From Defluviitaleaceae bacterium (GTDB taxonomy: Bacteria > Bacillota > Clostridia > Lachnospirales > WRAA01): 59,166 nucleotides of DNA. The notes beneath the pieces were generated by a model. That model searched no databases. It was not told the DNA's origin and saw nothing but the letters and a program-made list of their open reading frames with translations. The DNA lies in NCBI GenBank assembly GCA_009780015.1, contig WRAW01000005.1, forward strand, positions 1 to 59,166. Direction: 5' to 3'. A program made the position numbers and the translations under genes. Position 1 is the stretch's first letter; each line of letters starts with the position of its first letter. Shown in pieces: positions 42,406 to 52,397 of this stretch.

Positions 42406-42590
42406 CCGTGATCCTCCTCTCGCTTTTTCCTTCCCTTTTCCTCCATGTAATCCCGAATTTCCTTGATTGCGATCGCTACGTTTTCTTCACCCATTACGCC
42501 TCGTAAGTGTCTTTTGAATAAATCGTAGTCGCCTATCAGTTCCGCGTTAATGTAGATGGCTCTCAACATCTTGTCCATGTCCGAGCTCAT
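42402..42590 (-). CDS. Small helical protein (62 residues)
   Basis: Starts at an ATG (42590) with GAGAGGAAGG upstream, six bases after the rluA-type stop, and overlaps the next start (GTGA). Helical throughout (MLRAIYINAELIGDYDLFKR, then EENVAIAIKEIRDYMEEKG), with a Lys/Glu-rich tail. Its second half shares spacing with the 59-residue protein at 44738 (M..EENVAIAIKEIRD against M..EDVQLVLKKIAD). No function recognised. Confidence 0.7.
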   Translation of the reverse strand: MSSDMDKMLRAIYINAELIGDYDLFKRHLRGVMGEENVAIAIKEIRDYMEEKGRKKREEDHG

Positions 42591-42593
42591 GAG

Positions 42594-43604
42594 CTACCTT
42601 CCTCTCTTTAACTCAACAAGCCCAAACTCTTCCATTACCTTCTGGAACACTTGCGGCGGCGGCGCTTCAAACCTTTTCCCGGCAAGATAGCCCAGCGCCC
42701 CGTCGGTCTGAGTGAACGTAAGGCTCTCACAGTGAAGAAGCTGGCTTGTCACCCCGAACCTTCTCTGGAAATCAACATTTGCGCGTGGTTCGCCGTACTT
42801 GGTGTCGCCCACAACAGGAAATCCCGCATATTTTAGGGACGCGCGTATCTGGTGAAACCGCCCCGTCTCAAGTCTGGCGCGTAAAAGCGTGCAGCCTAAA
42901 GCCGACGCCAACGGCTCGAAGCTGGTCGCGGCGTACTTTGCGCCATCTATGGTTTGCTCGGATATTACGGCGATTTTGTGCGAATTCTTGCGCAAATATA
43001 CCCGAACCTCGAAAGATTCGCGAACTTCACCAACTACCAGAGTCAGGTACAGCTTTTCGCACCTATTCTCAGCAATCGCCCGGTTCATCCAGGCAAGAGC
43101 CGCGTTGGTCTTTCCCAGGGCCACAACCCCTGACGTGTTGCGGTCGAGCCGGTTTACAACAGCCGGGGCTCCCACGAAGCCCGGTTTTGGCTTCATGGGG
43201 TGGTCATCCGAGGAATACTCATAGCCGCCCTCACGCAAATACGACGCGGCCCGGTCGACAATGGAGTCGCGCACGTCGGCGCTGTCCGGCTGGGACAGTA
43301 CTCCTGGCGGCTTGTTGACTATCAGTATGTTGTCGTCTTCATAAATGATGTCCAATTCACCCGCCGAGTAATAGCTCGGCTTACCGGCGGTAAGGTCTGC
43401 AAGAGCCGCGTCGGATAGAAAAATCCTTACCACGTCGCCGTCTTGAAGCATTTCATTCCCCGCGGCCTTGGAATCATTAAGCTTGACGTTGCGCTTTCGT
43501 ATCATCTTCTGAACTAAGCTCTTAGGCGCGCGATTAAGGTATTTCAGCAGAAATCTGTCAAGGCGCTGGCCGCATGTGTACGCGTCTATCAAAACTTCCC
43601 TCAT
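42594..43604 (-). CDS. RluA-family pseudouridine synthase
   Basis: 336 residues. An S4-like RNA-binding start (RLDRFLLKYLNRAPKSLVQK) is followed by ILIVNKPPGVLSQPDS and the catalytic Asp motif VNRLDRNTSGVVALGKT, then LETGRFHQIRASLKYAGFPV. It isomerises uridines in 23S rRNA; the architecture fits RluC/RluD. The start overlaps the prfB stop (ATGA). Confidence 0.93.
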   Translation of the reverse strand: MREVLIDAYTCGQRLDRFLLKYLNRAPKSLVQKMIRKRNVKLNDSKAAGNEMLQDGDVVRIFLSDAALADLTAGKPSYYSAGELDIIYEDDNILIVNKPPGVLSQPDSADVRDSIVDRAASYLREGGYEYSSDDHPMKPKPGFVGAPAVVNRLDRNTSGVVALGKTNAALAWMNRAIAENRCEKLYLTLVVGEVRESFEVRVYLRKNSHKIAVISEQTIDGAKYAATSFEPLASALGCTLLRARLETGRFHQIRASLKYAGFPVVGDTKYGEPRANVDFQRRFGVTSQLLHCESLTFTQTDGALGYLAGKRFEAPPPQVFQKVMEEFGLVELKRGR

Positions 43605-44720
43605 TCGGCCATCCTGCCGCTGGACTTCATCACAAGGTACGCGTTTATGAAACTGTCGATTTCGCCGTCCATCACGGCGGAGGTATTGCCGGTCTCCTCA
43701 CCCGTTCGCAAATCCTTGACCAACGAGTACGGATTGAAAACATAGTTACGTATCTGCGAACCGAAAGATACACCCTTTACTTCGCCCCGGATGCCCTGTA
43801 TCTTTTCATTCTGCTCCGCGCGGGACAGCTCGTAAAGCTTTGCTCGCAGCATCTTCATGGCGCTCTCGCGGTTCATGTGCTGTGACCTGTCGTTCTGGCA
43901 CTGAACGACAATGCCCGTCGGTATGTGAGTTATGCGTATGGCCGACTCCGTCTTGTTTACGTGCTGGCCTCCCGCGCCGCTGGAGCGGTATGTGTCGACA
44001 CGCAGATCATCTGGGCTGATCTCGACCTCGACGTCTTCGCCCAGCTCCGGCATGACGCTGCACGAGGCGAAGGAAGTGTGGCGCTTACCCGACACGTCAA
44101 ACGGTGATATGCGCACAAGGCGGTGTACGCCGCGCTCGGCCTGCATATATCCGTAGGCGTTCTCGCCGCTGACCAGCACGGTCACAGACTTGAGCCCGGC
44201 TTCGTCGCCCGACAACTGGTCGAGTATCTCCACATTGAACCCACGCTTCTCCGCCCACTTCGTATACATCCTCAGTAGCATCGTGACCCAGTCGCAGCTC
44301 TCCGTGCCTCCGGCCCCCGAGTGCAGGGCCACGATAGCGTTGCTGCGGTCGTACTCGCCGCTTAACAGTGCGGCTACCCGCATTTCTTCGTACTTTTTCG
44401 CAAACGCGCGGAATATCTGTGACGCCTCTTCGTACACCGACTCGTCGCTCTCCTCGAAGCCCAGATCTATCAGGGTGACAAGGTCGTCGTACTCACCGCT
44501 TAGCAACTCATACTCCCGCACCTTCCTCTGCAACGCCTTCAAGCGCTGGAGCACTTTCTGCGAGTTTTCCGCGTCATTCCAGAAGCCGGCTTTCGCCGAC
44601 TCCTCCTCAAGCTTCGCTATCTCCTGAACCGCCCCCGCGACGTCAAAGAGAGTTCCCCATTTCAACGACTTTCGCGCGGTACGGTAGCGCGTCTTGCCTT
44701 AATTCCTGTAGCCTTAACAT
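43601..44720 (-). CDS. prfB: Peptide chain release factor 2 (programmed +1 frameshift)
   Basis: 372 residues once the frameshift is read. The ATG at 44720 (AAGGAGAAAGC upstream) opens MLRLQELRQDALPYRAKVVE and runs 25 codons to CTT TGA C (stop at 44643-44645). A +1 slip continues with Asp into EIAKLEEESAKAGFW. The GGQ motif SSGAGGQHVNKTESA and the SPF-type recognition motif region are intact. It releases peptides at UGA and UAA. The in-frame UGA makes synthesis depend on its own level, the classic autoregulation. A TTG at 44665 in the downstream frame is not the start. Confidence 0.96.
44642..44650 (-). promoter_or_regulatory. prfB +1 frameshift site
   Basis: CTT TGA C on the minus strand, with GGGGA a few bases upstream (about 44653-44657) that could act as the stimulating Shine-Dalgarno-like sequence. 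The frame after the slip matches release factor 2 exactly. Confidence 0.93.
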
Positions 44721-44737
44721 GCTTTCTCCTTATCTTG

Positions 44738-44917
44738 TCAATCTAAGTCGGCAATCTTCTTTAGCACCAGTTGAACATCTTCCGGTTCCATTGTAGCCTC
44801 TAACTGTGAAATTATCTTCTTAAAACTCTTCGATTCCGCAAGTTTCGGATCAGATTTCAGAGCTTCAAGCAGCATGAACAGAATATTCTTTTCGGTATGC
44901 CTTGTCTCAAGCGACAT
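44738..44917 (-). CDS. Small helical protein between secA and prfB (59 residues)
   Basis: Starts at the ATG at 44917 with AAGGGGG eight bases before it. Predicted all-helical and amphipathic: ILFMLLEALKSDPKLAESKS, then SQLEATMEPEDVQLVLKKIA. No signal or membrane span. It lies 34 bp behind secA and 17 bp before the prfB start. Shares a helical pattern with the 57- and 62-residue proteins in the same run. Not recognised. Confidence 0.72.
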   Translation of the reverse strand: MSLETRHTEKNILFMLLEALKSDPKLAESKSFKKIISQLEATMEPEDVQLVLKKIADLD

Positions 44918-44951
44918 TTTCATTACCCCCTTGTATACTGACTATCACTCA

Positions 44952-47543
44952 TTATTTGCCCTCGAGAAGCGCGCAGCAATGCTTGTACTTCTTATCGCTT
45001 CCGCAATGGCAGGGGTCGTTGCGTCCTATCTTGGGCGTCGTACGCTTGGCGGGACCTTTGACCGCCGGTTCCTGCCTGTTGGTGGTCATCTGCTTGGCCT
45101 TCGTGTCCATCTTCTGCAGTTCTTCCTGCGGCTGCATGGCCACACGCACGTTAAACATGGCGCGCACCGTGTCGAGCTGGATATTGTGTCCAAGCTCGTC
45201 AAACATTTCGTAGCTGAGAAATTTGTACTCCACGACAGGGTCCCGCTGGGCGTACGCGCGCAGAGATATGCCCTGGCGCATCTGATCCATGTCGTCGATG
45301 TGATCCATCCACTTCTGGTCGATAATTCGCAGCAGCAGCACACGTTCAATCTCTCGCGTGCGCTCGGAAGTGAACTCGGCCTCGCGCATGTTATATTTCT
45401 CGACAGCCTGATTGTAAAGGCGCTCCTTGAGCCCATCCTTGGTAAGACCCTGTATGTCTGACGGCGTAAGCTCGACCGCCGTTTTGTGATAGATAGGCAA
45501 CAAATTCTCGTTCAAAGCCTTGATGTCCCATTCCTCGGGAAAGTCGGTCTGCCCTGTGTATAAGTCCACGGCGCGGCCTATCACGCTCTTCAGCATGATT
45601 AGGATGTTTTCCTTGAGGTCTTCGCCGGTCAGAACCTTCATGCGCTCGCTGTACATGATCTCGCGCTGCTCGTTCATCACGCGATCATAGTCCAGCAAGT
45701 GCTTACGTATTCCGAAGTTATTGCCCTCGACCTTCTTCTGGGCGTTCTCGATGGCCTTAGAAAGCATTGTGTTTTCCAAAGGCTCGTCTTCCTCAAGCCC
45801 CATTGTGTCGACGACCTTCATAACGCGTTCCGACCCAAACAGGCGCATCAAATCGTCTTCCAACGATATATAGAAGCGGGACTCTCCGGGGTCGCCCTGA
45901 CGCCCCGAGCGTCCGCGCAACTGGTTGTCAATACGGCGCGATTCGTGGCGTTCCGTTCCGATAATTTTCAAGCCGCCGAGCTCGACTACCCCTTCGCCCA
46001 GCTTTATGTCGGTACCACGCCCCGCCATATTAGTAGCTATGGTTACGGAACCGCGCCGGCCGGCTTCGGCCACGATCTCGGCTTCCTTCTCGTGGAATTT
46101 GGCGTTAAGGACGTTGTGCTGCACGCCCTCTCGCTTCAAAAGCTTGCTGAGCTCCTCAGACTTCTCAATCGTGATAGTACCCACAAGCACAGGCTGTCCG
46201 CGGTCATAACAGTCCTTAATATCGCGCACCACGGCGCGATACTTGGCGCCGATGTTGCGGTATACCAAGTCCGACTGATCCACGCGCGCAATCGGCATAT
46301 TCGTAGGAACTGAAACCACGTCCATGCCGTATATCTCGCGAAACTCGCCTTCCTCGGTAAGCGCGGTACCGGTCATACCCGATTTCTTGCCATACTTGTT
46401 GAAGAAGTTCTGGAACGTTATTGTCGCCAACGTCTTGGACTCGCGCTTGACCTGTACCTTTTCCTTAGCCTCGATAGCCTGATGCAAGCCGTCGGAATAG
46501 CGTCTGCCGGGCATAAGTCGCCCTGTGAACTCGTCCACGATCACGATCTCGTCGTCCTGCACGACATAGTCCTTGTCACGATGCATATTGTAGGTGGCTT
46601 TCAACGCGTTGTTGACGTGATGCTGCAGCTCAAGATTTACAGGGTCGGAAAGGTTGTCCAGCGTAAAGAATCGCTCTGCCTTCTTGACGCCCTCCTGTGT
46701 CAGCGAAACCGTCTTCCCCTTTTCGTCGACTACGAAATCGCCCACCTCTTCAAGCTCCGTGCGCATCAGCGGGTTCAGAGCCTCCTGCTCGTTCACGAGC
46801 TTTCCGCGCTGAAGCGTGTTCACGAAGCTGTTGGCAATCTTGTAAAGCTCGGTGCTCTTGCCCGACGCACCGGAAATAATCAGCGGCGTGCGCGCCTCGT
46901 CAATCAGTATCGAGTCTACCTCGTCGATGATGGCGAAGCTCAGTCCGCGCTGAACCATATCCTCCCTGCGCACAACCATGTTGTCGCGCAGATAGTCAAA
47001 ACCAAGCTCGTTGTTGGTGGCATAGGTTATGTCGCAGGCGTATGCGGCGCGGCGCTCCTCGTTTGTCAGCCCGTGATGTATAACGCCGACGCTAAGACCC
47101 AGAAAGTCGTGAACCTGACCCATCCAGTCGCGGTCGCGCCGTGCCAGGTAGTCATTTACCGTAACTATGTGGACGCCCTTTCCGGCGAGCGCGTTCAGAT
47201 ACGACGGCAGAGTCGCCACAAGGGTCTTTCCTTCACCCGTACGCATCTCGGCAATGCGCCCCTGGTGCAGAACCATTCCGCCGAAGAGCTGCACACGATA
47301 TGGCCGCATACCCAGAACACGCCTGCCGGCCTCGCGCACAACGGCGAATGCCTCGGGCAGTATGTCGTCCAAGGACTCGCCGTCCGCAAGACGCCGGCGA
47401 AATATCCCCGTCTGCTCGCGCAGCTGCTCGTCGGAATAGCTTACATACGTCGGCTCCAGCGCCTCTATTTTGTCGACTGTCGGCTCGAGACGTTTTAGCT
47501 CCTTCGTGCTGTATGAGCCGAATATCTTTTCAAGTAGTCCCAT
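44952..47543 (-). CDS. secA: Preprotein translocase ATPase SecA
   Basis: 863 residues from the ATG at 47543 (AAGGAG upstream). Walker [45 protein letters not shown] and [16 protein letters not shown] are SecA landmarks. The C-terminus has a SEC-C zinc motif ([17 protein letters not shown]). It powers export through SecYEG; the many secreted proteins in this window would depend on it. The usual SecA-prfB neighbourhood of Firmicutes is preserved. Confidence 0.97.
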   Translation of the reverse strand: MGLLEKIFGSYSTKELKRLEPTVDKIEALEPTYVSYSDEQLREQTGIFRRRLADGESLDDILPEAFAVVREAGRRVLGMRPYRVQLFGGMVLHQGRIAEMRTGEGKTLVATLPSYLNALAGKGVHIVTVNDYLARRDRDWMGQVHDFLGLSVGVIHHGLTNEERRAAYACDITYATNNELGFDYLRDNMVVRREDMVQRGLSFAIIDEVDSILIDEARTPLIISGASGKSTELYKIANSFVNTLQRGKLVNEQEALNPLMRTELEEVGDFVVDEKGKTVSLTQEGVKKAERFFTLDNLSDPVNLELQHHVNNALKATYNMHRDKDYVVQDDEIVIVDEFTGRLMPGRRYSDGLHQAIEAKEKVQVKRESKTLATITFQNFFNKYGKKSGMTGTALTEEGEFREIYGMDVVSVPTNMPIARVDQSDLVYRNIGAKYRAVVRDIKDCYDRGQPVLVGTITIEKSEELSKLLKREGVQHNVLNAKFHEKEAEIVAEAGRRGSVTIATNMAGRGTDIKLGEGVVELGGLKIIGTERHESRRIDNQLRGRSGRQGDPGESRFYISLEDDLMRLFGSERVMKVVDTMGLEEDEPLENTMLSKAIENAQKKVEGNNFGIRKHLLDYDRVMNEQREIMYSERMKVLTGEDLKENILIMLKSVIGRAVDLYTGQTDFPEEWDIKALNENLLPIYHKTAVELTPSDIQGLTKDGLKERLYNQAVEKYNMREAEFTSERTREIERVLLLRIIDQKWMDHIDDMDQMRQGISLRAYAQRDPVVEYKFLSYEMFDELGHNIQLDTVRAMFNVRVAMQPQEELQKMDTKAKQMTTNRQEPAVKGPAKRTTPKIGRNDPCHCGSDKKYKHCCALLEGK

Positions 47544-47553
47544 TCCTAACTCC

Positions 47554-47727
47554 TTATTGCTTAGATTTCCGCGTCTTCCAGATTTCAACATGCTGGGTTA
47601 CTACGGCTAAGTCGTCTTTTGTACACATAACTTCAAGTGCGGTTGCAACATCTTCAAGAGATTCCGCAGTCCTAACTTGAAATAGTATAGAGCTCAGTAT
47701 TGCCTCAATTCCCCTGTCGGATGCCAT
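47554..47727 (-). CDS. Small helical protein between pfkA and secA (57 residues)
   Basis: Starts at the ATG at 47727 (GGAAG eight bases upstream) and reads [57 protein letters not shown]. It fills almost the whole space between pfkA and secA, and the secA ribosome site starts right behind its TAA. Two or three helices are predicted, with a basic tail. The [20 protein letters not shown] part resembles helical winged or Trp-repressor-like small proteins only vaguely. Function unknown. Confidence 0.68.
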   Translation of the reverse strand: MASDRGIEAILSSILFQVRTAESLEDVATALEVMCTKDDLAVVTQHVEIWKTRKSKQ

Positions 47728-47739
47728 TGTTCATCTTCC

Positions 47740-48825
47740 TTATTCCCCGAAAGATATACCAAGAGACCTGGCGACCTCTACCATCTCACCCTCCGGGTTT
47801 ACGGGCTTTGTCTTTCCGGCAATGCTCTCAAGGCTTACATAATCCATCTTGCCGTTGCGCAGGCATACCATGTTGTTGTAATTTCCCTCATGAATAAGCT
47901 TGGCCGCCGCTACGCCGTAACGGCACGAGAGTACGCGGTCGGCGGCGGATGTCTCGCCTCCGCGCTGGATATGCCCAAGGGCGACCGAACGCACCTCCTG
48001 GCTTATGTTGTGTTCCAAAAGCGCTGCCAGCATCTCCCCGATTCCACCGAAGCGTACGGGGTCGGGGCTGTCCTCGACTATCTTGCTGACTACTTTGTCC
48101 CCTCCCTTGAGTGACGCGCCTTCACATACGACAATCACTGTAAATGTTTTGCCATGCTTCTGACGCTCTTCGATTTTCTTGATAATTCCCGCAAGAGTGA
48201 AAGGAATCTCAGGAATAAGAATGACGTCGGCAGACCCGGCAATACCCGAGTGCAGGGCAATCCACCCGGCCGAGCGGCCCATTACCTCTACGATCATGAC
48301 GCGGTGGTGCGACTCCGCAGTGGTGTGCAGGCGTCCCAAGTTTTCGGTGACGATGTTTACAGCCGTGTCAAAACCGAATGTTGTGTCGGTAGAACCCAGA
48401 TCGTTATCGATTGTCTTAGGCACACCCACAACATTGATGCCCTTTTTCGCAAAATCATAGGCGGAAGCAAGCGTACCGTCGCCGCCAAGCACGCACAGCA
48501 CGTCCACGCCTTCGCGCCGCAGATTTTCAACCGCCACGTCCGACACGTCCTTCTTGAACCTTTCACCGTTCTCTTCTACCCAGTAGTCAAAGAGATTGTC
48601 CTTGTTCGAGCTGTAGAGAATTGTTCCCCCCCTGTGCAGAATGCCGGACGTGCTCTGCATCGTCAACGGGATATAATCGTTGAGATACATTCCGCGGTAA
48701 CCGAACTTATAGCCGATGAGCTCGTAACCATACTTGGCGATACACGTCTTTGTCAGGGCATAAATTACGGCATTCAGGCCCGGGGCATCTCCGCCGCCGG
48801 TCATTACTGCTATTTTCTTAGACAT
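47740..48825 (-). CDS. pfkA: 6-phosphofructokinase (group III-like)
   Basis: 361 residues from the ATG at 48825 (GGGGAG upstream). GGGDAPGLNAVIYALTK, LGGDGTLASA, VPKTIDNDLGSTDTTFGFDT and MGRSAGWIALHSG define the family. The Gly in GGDG suits ATP, while the Lys in PKTIDND is the residue usual in pyrophosphate-dependent enzymes; this mix is seen in group III enzymes, so the phosphoryl donor is uncertain. It commits fructose-6-phosphate to glycolysis. It heads the long run through secA and prfB. Confidence 0.92.
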   Translation of the reverse strand: MSKKIAVMTGGGDAPGLNAVIYALTKTCIAKYGYELIGYKFGYRGMYLNDYIPLTMQSTSGILHRGGTILYSSNKDNLFDYWVEENGERFKKDVSDVAVENLRREGVDVLCVLGGDGTLASAYDFAKKGINVVGVPKTIDNDLGSTDTTFGFDTAVNIVTENLGRLHTTAESHHRVMIVEVMGRSAGWIALHSGIAGSADVILIPEIPFTLAGIIKKIEERQKHGKTFTVIVVCEGASLKGGDKVVSKIVEDSPDPVRFGGIGEMLAALLEHNISQEVRSVALGHIQRGGETSAADRVLSCRYGVAAAKLIHEGNYNNMVCLRNGKMDYVSLESIAGKTKPVNPEGEMVEVARSLGISFGE

Positions 48826-48871
48826 ATTAATAATCTCCCCTTGAAATTTTTTTAAAACCATTCTCCACTCT

Positions 48872-48900
48872 AGTATAGAAAAAAAATAGGCAAACGTCAA
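48872..48900 (-). promoter_or_regulatory. Promoter of the pfkA-secA-prfB run
   Basis: On the minus strand TTGACG (48900-48895), a 17-bp T-rich spacer and TATACT (48877-48872), about 45 bp before the pfkA ATG. Confidence 0.78.
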
Positions 48901-48906
48901 CAAGAA

Positions 48907-48944
48907 GGTGTTTTAATGTTGTATCCGGGCAACATTAAAACACC
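48907..48944. terminator. 15-bp hairpin upstream of the pfkA promoter
   Basis: GGTGTTTTAATGTTG pairs perfectly with CAACATTAAAACACC around an 8-nt loop. It probably ends transcription from the gerMN/spoVAE side. With the repeat behind it, it fills the 307-bp gap 48826-49132. Confidence 0.65.
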
Positions 48945-48962
48945 GACAAGATGTTCACCTAT

Positions 48963-49127
48963 TAGACCTCTTCCGAAATCAGCCAACACCGTCTTTGCGG
49001 TCAATTTCCCGAAATACGTCGTCGCCTCCTTCTTGCGAACCATTGCGGGTTCGCGGCGTCGTCGGCTCCTAGTATTTCTGGAAATTGCCTCGCAAATCCG
49101 GCATCGTCTAATTTCAGAAGAGGTCTA
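48963..49127. repeat. Complete TAGACCTCTT-family element (165 bp)
   Basis: 17-bp terminal inverted repeats (TAGACCTCTTCCGAAAT left; TAGACCTCTTCTGAAAT read from the right) match at 16 positions. The interior holds CTTTGCGGTCAATTTCCC and, on the minus strand, GATGCCGGATTTGCGAGGC, each also found in other copies. It has no coding capacity. It begins 5 bp behind the gerMN stop. Confidence 0.85.
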
Positions 49128-49132
49128 TTTTC

Positions 49133-49567
49133 TCAGCCTCTTCTGAATCTGAAATAACGGGAATTGTCAACCAATACCGTGACCGTGTCGATACCCGGGA
49201 CTTCGAGCGCGGTTTTGACTATCTGCCGGCGAAGGCAGTCCTCGTAATACGCCTCGCCAAAGCTCAGAATTTCCTTCGATAAGTTTAGGATCAGGTGGTT
49301 GTCGTTGATTATAAGCGTAAGTATCTGTGTGCCCGGCGGCGCAAAGTTTGGGCTGTACTTCTTGTCAAACAGAGCTTCCAGCAAAGCCGCCGCGTATTCT
49401 TCCGGGGTAGAAGTCTCAGGCAGTTCCACCTGTATCTCGCTGAAACTAACCTCCCCGCTCTCGTCAAAGCTGACGTTGTAAATATTCGCGCTCTGCGCGC
49501 TGACCTGATACCCAATAAACAGCACAAGGACAATCAGCACAAAGGTTGCGGCATACTCAATACGCAT
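49133..49567 (-). CDS. GerMN-domain protein
   Basis: 144 residues. An N-terminal hydrophobic segment (ATFVLIVLVLFIGYQV) acts as anchor. The GerMN core follows: YAAALLEALFDKKYSPNF, LTLIINDNHLILNLSKEILS, RRQIVKTALEVPGIDTVTVL. GerM is a sporulation/germination protein in B. subtilis with two such domains; this has one. Two bases separate it from spoVAE, supporting a spore role. Confidence 0.8.
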   Translation of the reverse strand: MRIEYAATFVLIVLVLFIGYQVSAQSANIYNVSFDESGEVSFSEIQVELPETSTPEEYAAALLEALFDKKYSPNFAPPGTQILTLIINDNHLILNLSKEILSFGEAYYEDCLRRQIVKTALEVPGIDTVTVLVDNSRYFRFRRG

Positions 49568-49569
49568 GG

Positions 49570-49923
49570 CTACTTCTCCTTAGGAGCGAACAACAGGGAC
49601 GCCACGAAGCTGAAAAATATCGCCGCTGAAATACCCGCCGCAGCCGCCGTGATGCCGCCCGTAAGTATTCCCGATATCCCGCGCTGGTCTATCTGATCCC
49701 TGACTCCCGTCCACAACAGGTATCCAAACCCGGGCAGCGGCACGGTCGCGCCGGCTCCGGCCCACTCGGCAAAGCGCTCATATATCCCAAGCGCGCCAAG
49801 CACGCAGCCCACCACCACAAACAACACCAAAATTCTTGCCGAAGTCAGCTTTGTCTTGTCAAGCAAAATCTGCCCGATCACACATATGAGCCCACCGGCG
49901 ATAAACGCATTGATATATTGCAT
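49570..49923 (-). CDS. spoVAE: Stage V sporulation protein AE
   Basis: 117 residues from the ATG at 49923, with GAGGGG upstream. INAFIAGGLICVIGQILLD, LGIYERFAEWAGAGATVPL and ISGILTGGITAAAAGISAAI match SpoVAEb. It is a membrane part of the SpoVA channel that moves dipicolinic acid into spores and out on germination. spoVAC and spoVAD, normally directly upstream, are absent here. A sigma-G-type promoter lies just upstream. Confidence 0.94.
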   Translation of the reverse strand: MQYINAFIAGGLICVIGQILLDKTKLTSARILVLFVVVGCVLGALGIYERFAEWAGAGATVPLPGFGYLLWTGVRDQIDQRGISGILTGGITAAAAGISAAIFFSFVASLLFAPKEK

Positions 49924-49953
49924 AAAAACACCCCTCATGACAAATAGTACATC

Positions 49954-49982
49954 TAGTATTTGTCAATTCGACGTTCTTATGC
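49954..49982 (-). promoter_or_regulatory. Sigma-G-type promoter of spoVAE-gerMN
   Basis: On the minus strand GCATA (49982-49978), a 17-bp spacer and AATACTA (49960-49954). This is one base off the sigma-G -10 CATACTA, with the -35 form GYATA intact. Spacing to the spoVAE start (about 30 bp) fits. spoVA genes are sigma-G targets in Bacillus, and sigG is in this window. Confidence 0.7.
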
Positions 49983-49995
49983 GTTCTGCATAAAA

Positions 49996-50048
49996 TAGAC
50001 CTTTTCTGAAACCGGACAATGCCGGATTTGCGAGGCAATTTTTTGCTG
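49996..50048. repeat. Half copy of the TAGACCTCTT family
   Basis: TAGACCTTTTCTGAAACC, then GGACAATGCCGGATTTGCGA and GGCAATTTTT. This matches the minus-strand reading of 49127-49080 in the full element. The other half is missing. It sits 15 bp behind the YbaK gene stop and just upstream of the spoVAE promoter. Confidence 0.8.
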
Positions 50049-50062
50049 CTTTTCACCTGATT

Positions 50063-50602
50063 TTACAGCTCGACTACTCTTGCCCTGTGATATATATGCG
50101 GCAGAAACTTGTCCAGCAGCAGTCTTGTTTTAATCTTCAAGTGACTGGTATTAGCTCCGGGGTTGCAGCAAAACCACTCGGCGTCCGCGACTTCCTTATC
50201 TATTATGAGCTGAACAAAGTCATCCTTATCATTTATAAGCCCCATGATTGTAGCGGATCCCGGCGTAACGCCCAAATGTTTGAGCATATATTCTTCTTTA
50301 GCGAACGAAACCCTCGAACATCCTACGGCGTTGGAAAAAACTCCGGTATCAAACGGCTTTTCAGCCGGCATGATCAGTAAGTAAAAACTGGTCTTCTTGC
50401 TGTTGCAAAGAAATATGCTCTTTCTTATTTCCGCGCCAAGAACCTTGTTTATTTCGATACATTCCGCCATAGAGCTTACCGTGTCATTATCAACTCTTTC
50501 GTACGGAATTTGAAGACTGTCGAGAATTTTATAGACCTCTTTTTCAAGCGGAACACGCTCGTCCGCAGGAGCTGTTGTCATAACTTCGCTTATGCTTATC
50601 AT
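50063..50602 (-). CDS. YbaK/ProX-type aminoacyl-tRNA deacylase
   Basis: 179 residues. VYKILDSLQIPYERVDNDTV, GAEIRKSIFLCNSKKTSFYL, LLIMPAEKPFD, GVTPGSATIMGLINDKDD and the C-terminal WFCCNPGANTSHLKIKT follow the ProX/PrdX branch of the YbaK editing domain. This branch hydrolyses Ala-tRNA(Pro) made by mistake. AAAGGAA precedes the ATG. No proS gene is adjacent. Confidence 0.88.
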   Translation of the reverse strand: MISISEVMTTAPADERVPLEKEVYKILDSLQIPYERVDNDTVSSMAECIEINKVLGAEIRKSIFLCNSKKTSFYLLIMPAEKPFDTGVFSNAVGCSRVSFAKEEYMLKHLGVTPGSATIMGLINDKDDFVQLIIDKEVADAEWFCCNPGANTSHLKIKTRLLLDKFLPHIYHRARVVEL

Positions 50603-50622
50603 ATTTTAATTCCTTTCTGAAA

Positions 50623-50659
50623 TTCAGGGGATCAGGCCAAAGCTGAAAGATCCCCTGAA
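50623..50659. terminator. Hairpin between tyrosine phenol-lyase and YbaK genes
   Basis: TTCAGGGGATC pairs with GATCCCCTGAA (11 bp) around a 15-nt loop. It follows the tpl gene and its repeat on the minus strand; a short T run lies after it. Likely a terminator. Confidence 0.6.
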
Positions 50660-50675
50660 AATTTGGTCAAAAAAC

Positions 50676-50803
50676 TAAGAGCCTGTGTTCAATACCGCTC
50701 AACGCCGTCTGGAAGGTCAAACTCCACCCCAGGCGTCGCTCCTTCCGAGATTGGCGAAAAATCGCCTCTTCCAGCCGACATTTCGGGTATTGAACACAGG
50801 TTC

Positions 50804-50806
<3 letters not shown>
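50676..50806. repeat. 131-bp inverted-repeat element providing the tpl stop codon
   Basis: Terminal repeats of 21 bp, TAAGAGCCTGTGTTCAATACC (50676-50696) and the minus-strand TAAGAACCTGTGTTCAATACC (50806-50786), differ at one base. The interior has GCTCAACGCCGTCTGGAAGG and a GGCGAAAAATCGCC hairpin. A related copy lies at 14450. The first three bases of the right end, TAA on the minus strand, are the stop codon of tpl. Confidence 0.88.
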
Positions 50807-52249
<1,443 letters not shown>

Positions 52250-52307
52250 TTATTATATTATGAATCTTTACAGCGCTTTTTGTGCAAAATTTATAAAGGC
52301 AAATAAT

Positions 52308-52336
52308 TTGACAAAGTTGCTGATAAAGAATATAAT
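52308..52336 (+). promoter_or_regulatory. Perfect-consensus sigma-70 promoter
   Basis: TTGACA (52308-52313), a 17-bp spacer and TATAAT (52331-52336). It should drive strong expression of the secreted protein that starts at 52398; the leader is about 55 nt. Confidence 0.92.
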
Positions 52337-52397
52337 GGATGGAACATAATAGCTGTTATAAACGTGTTAATAAAAAACCGCAAGGAGGGATTTAAGT

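Noticed and set aside
46482-47498. 338-codon plus-strand frame opposite secA
   Set aside because: Shadow of the SecA frame; composition rich in His/Val/Arg typical of antisense translation, no start signal.
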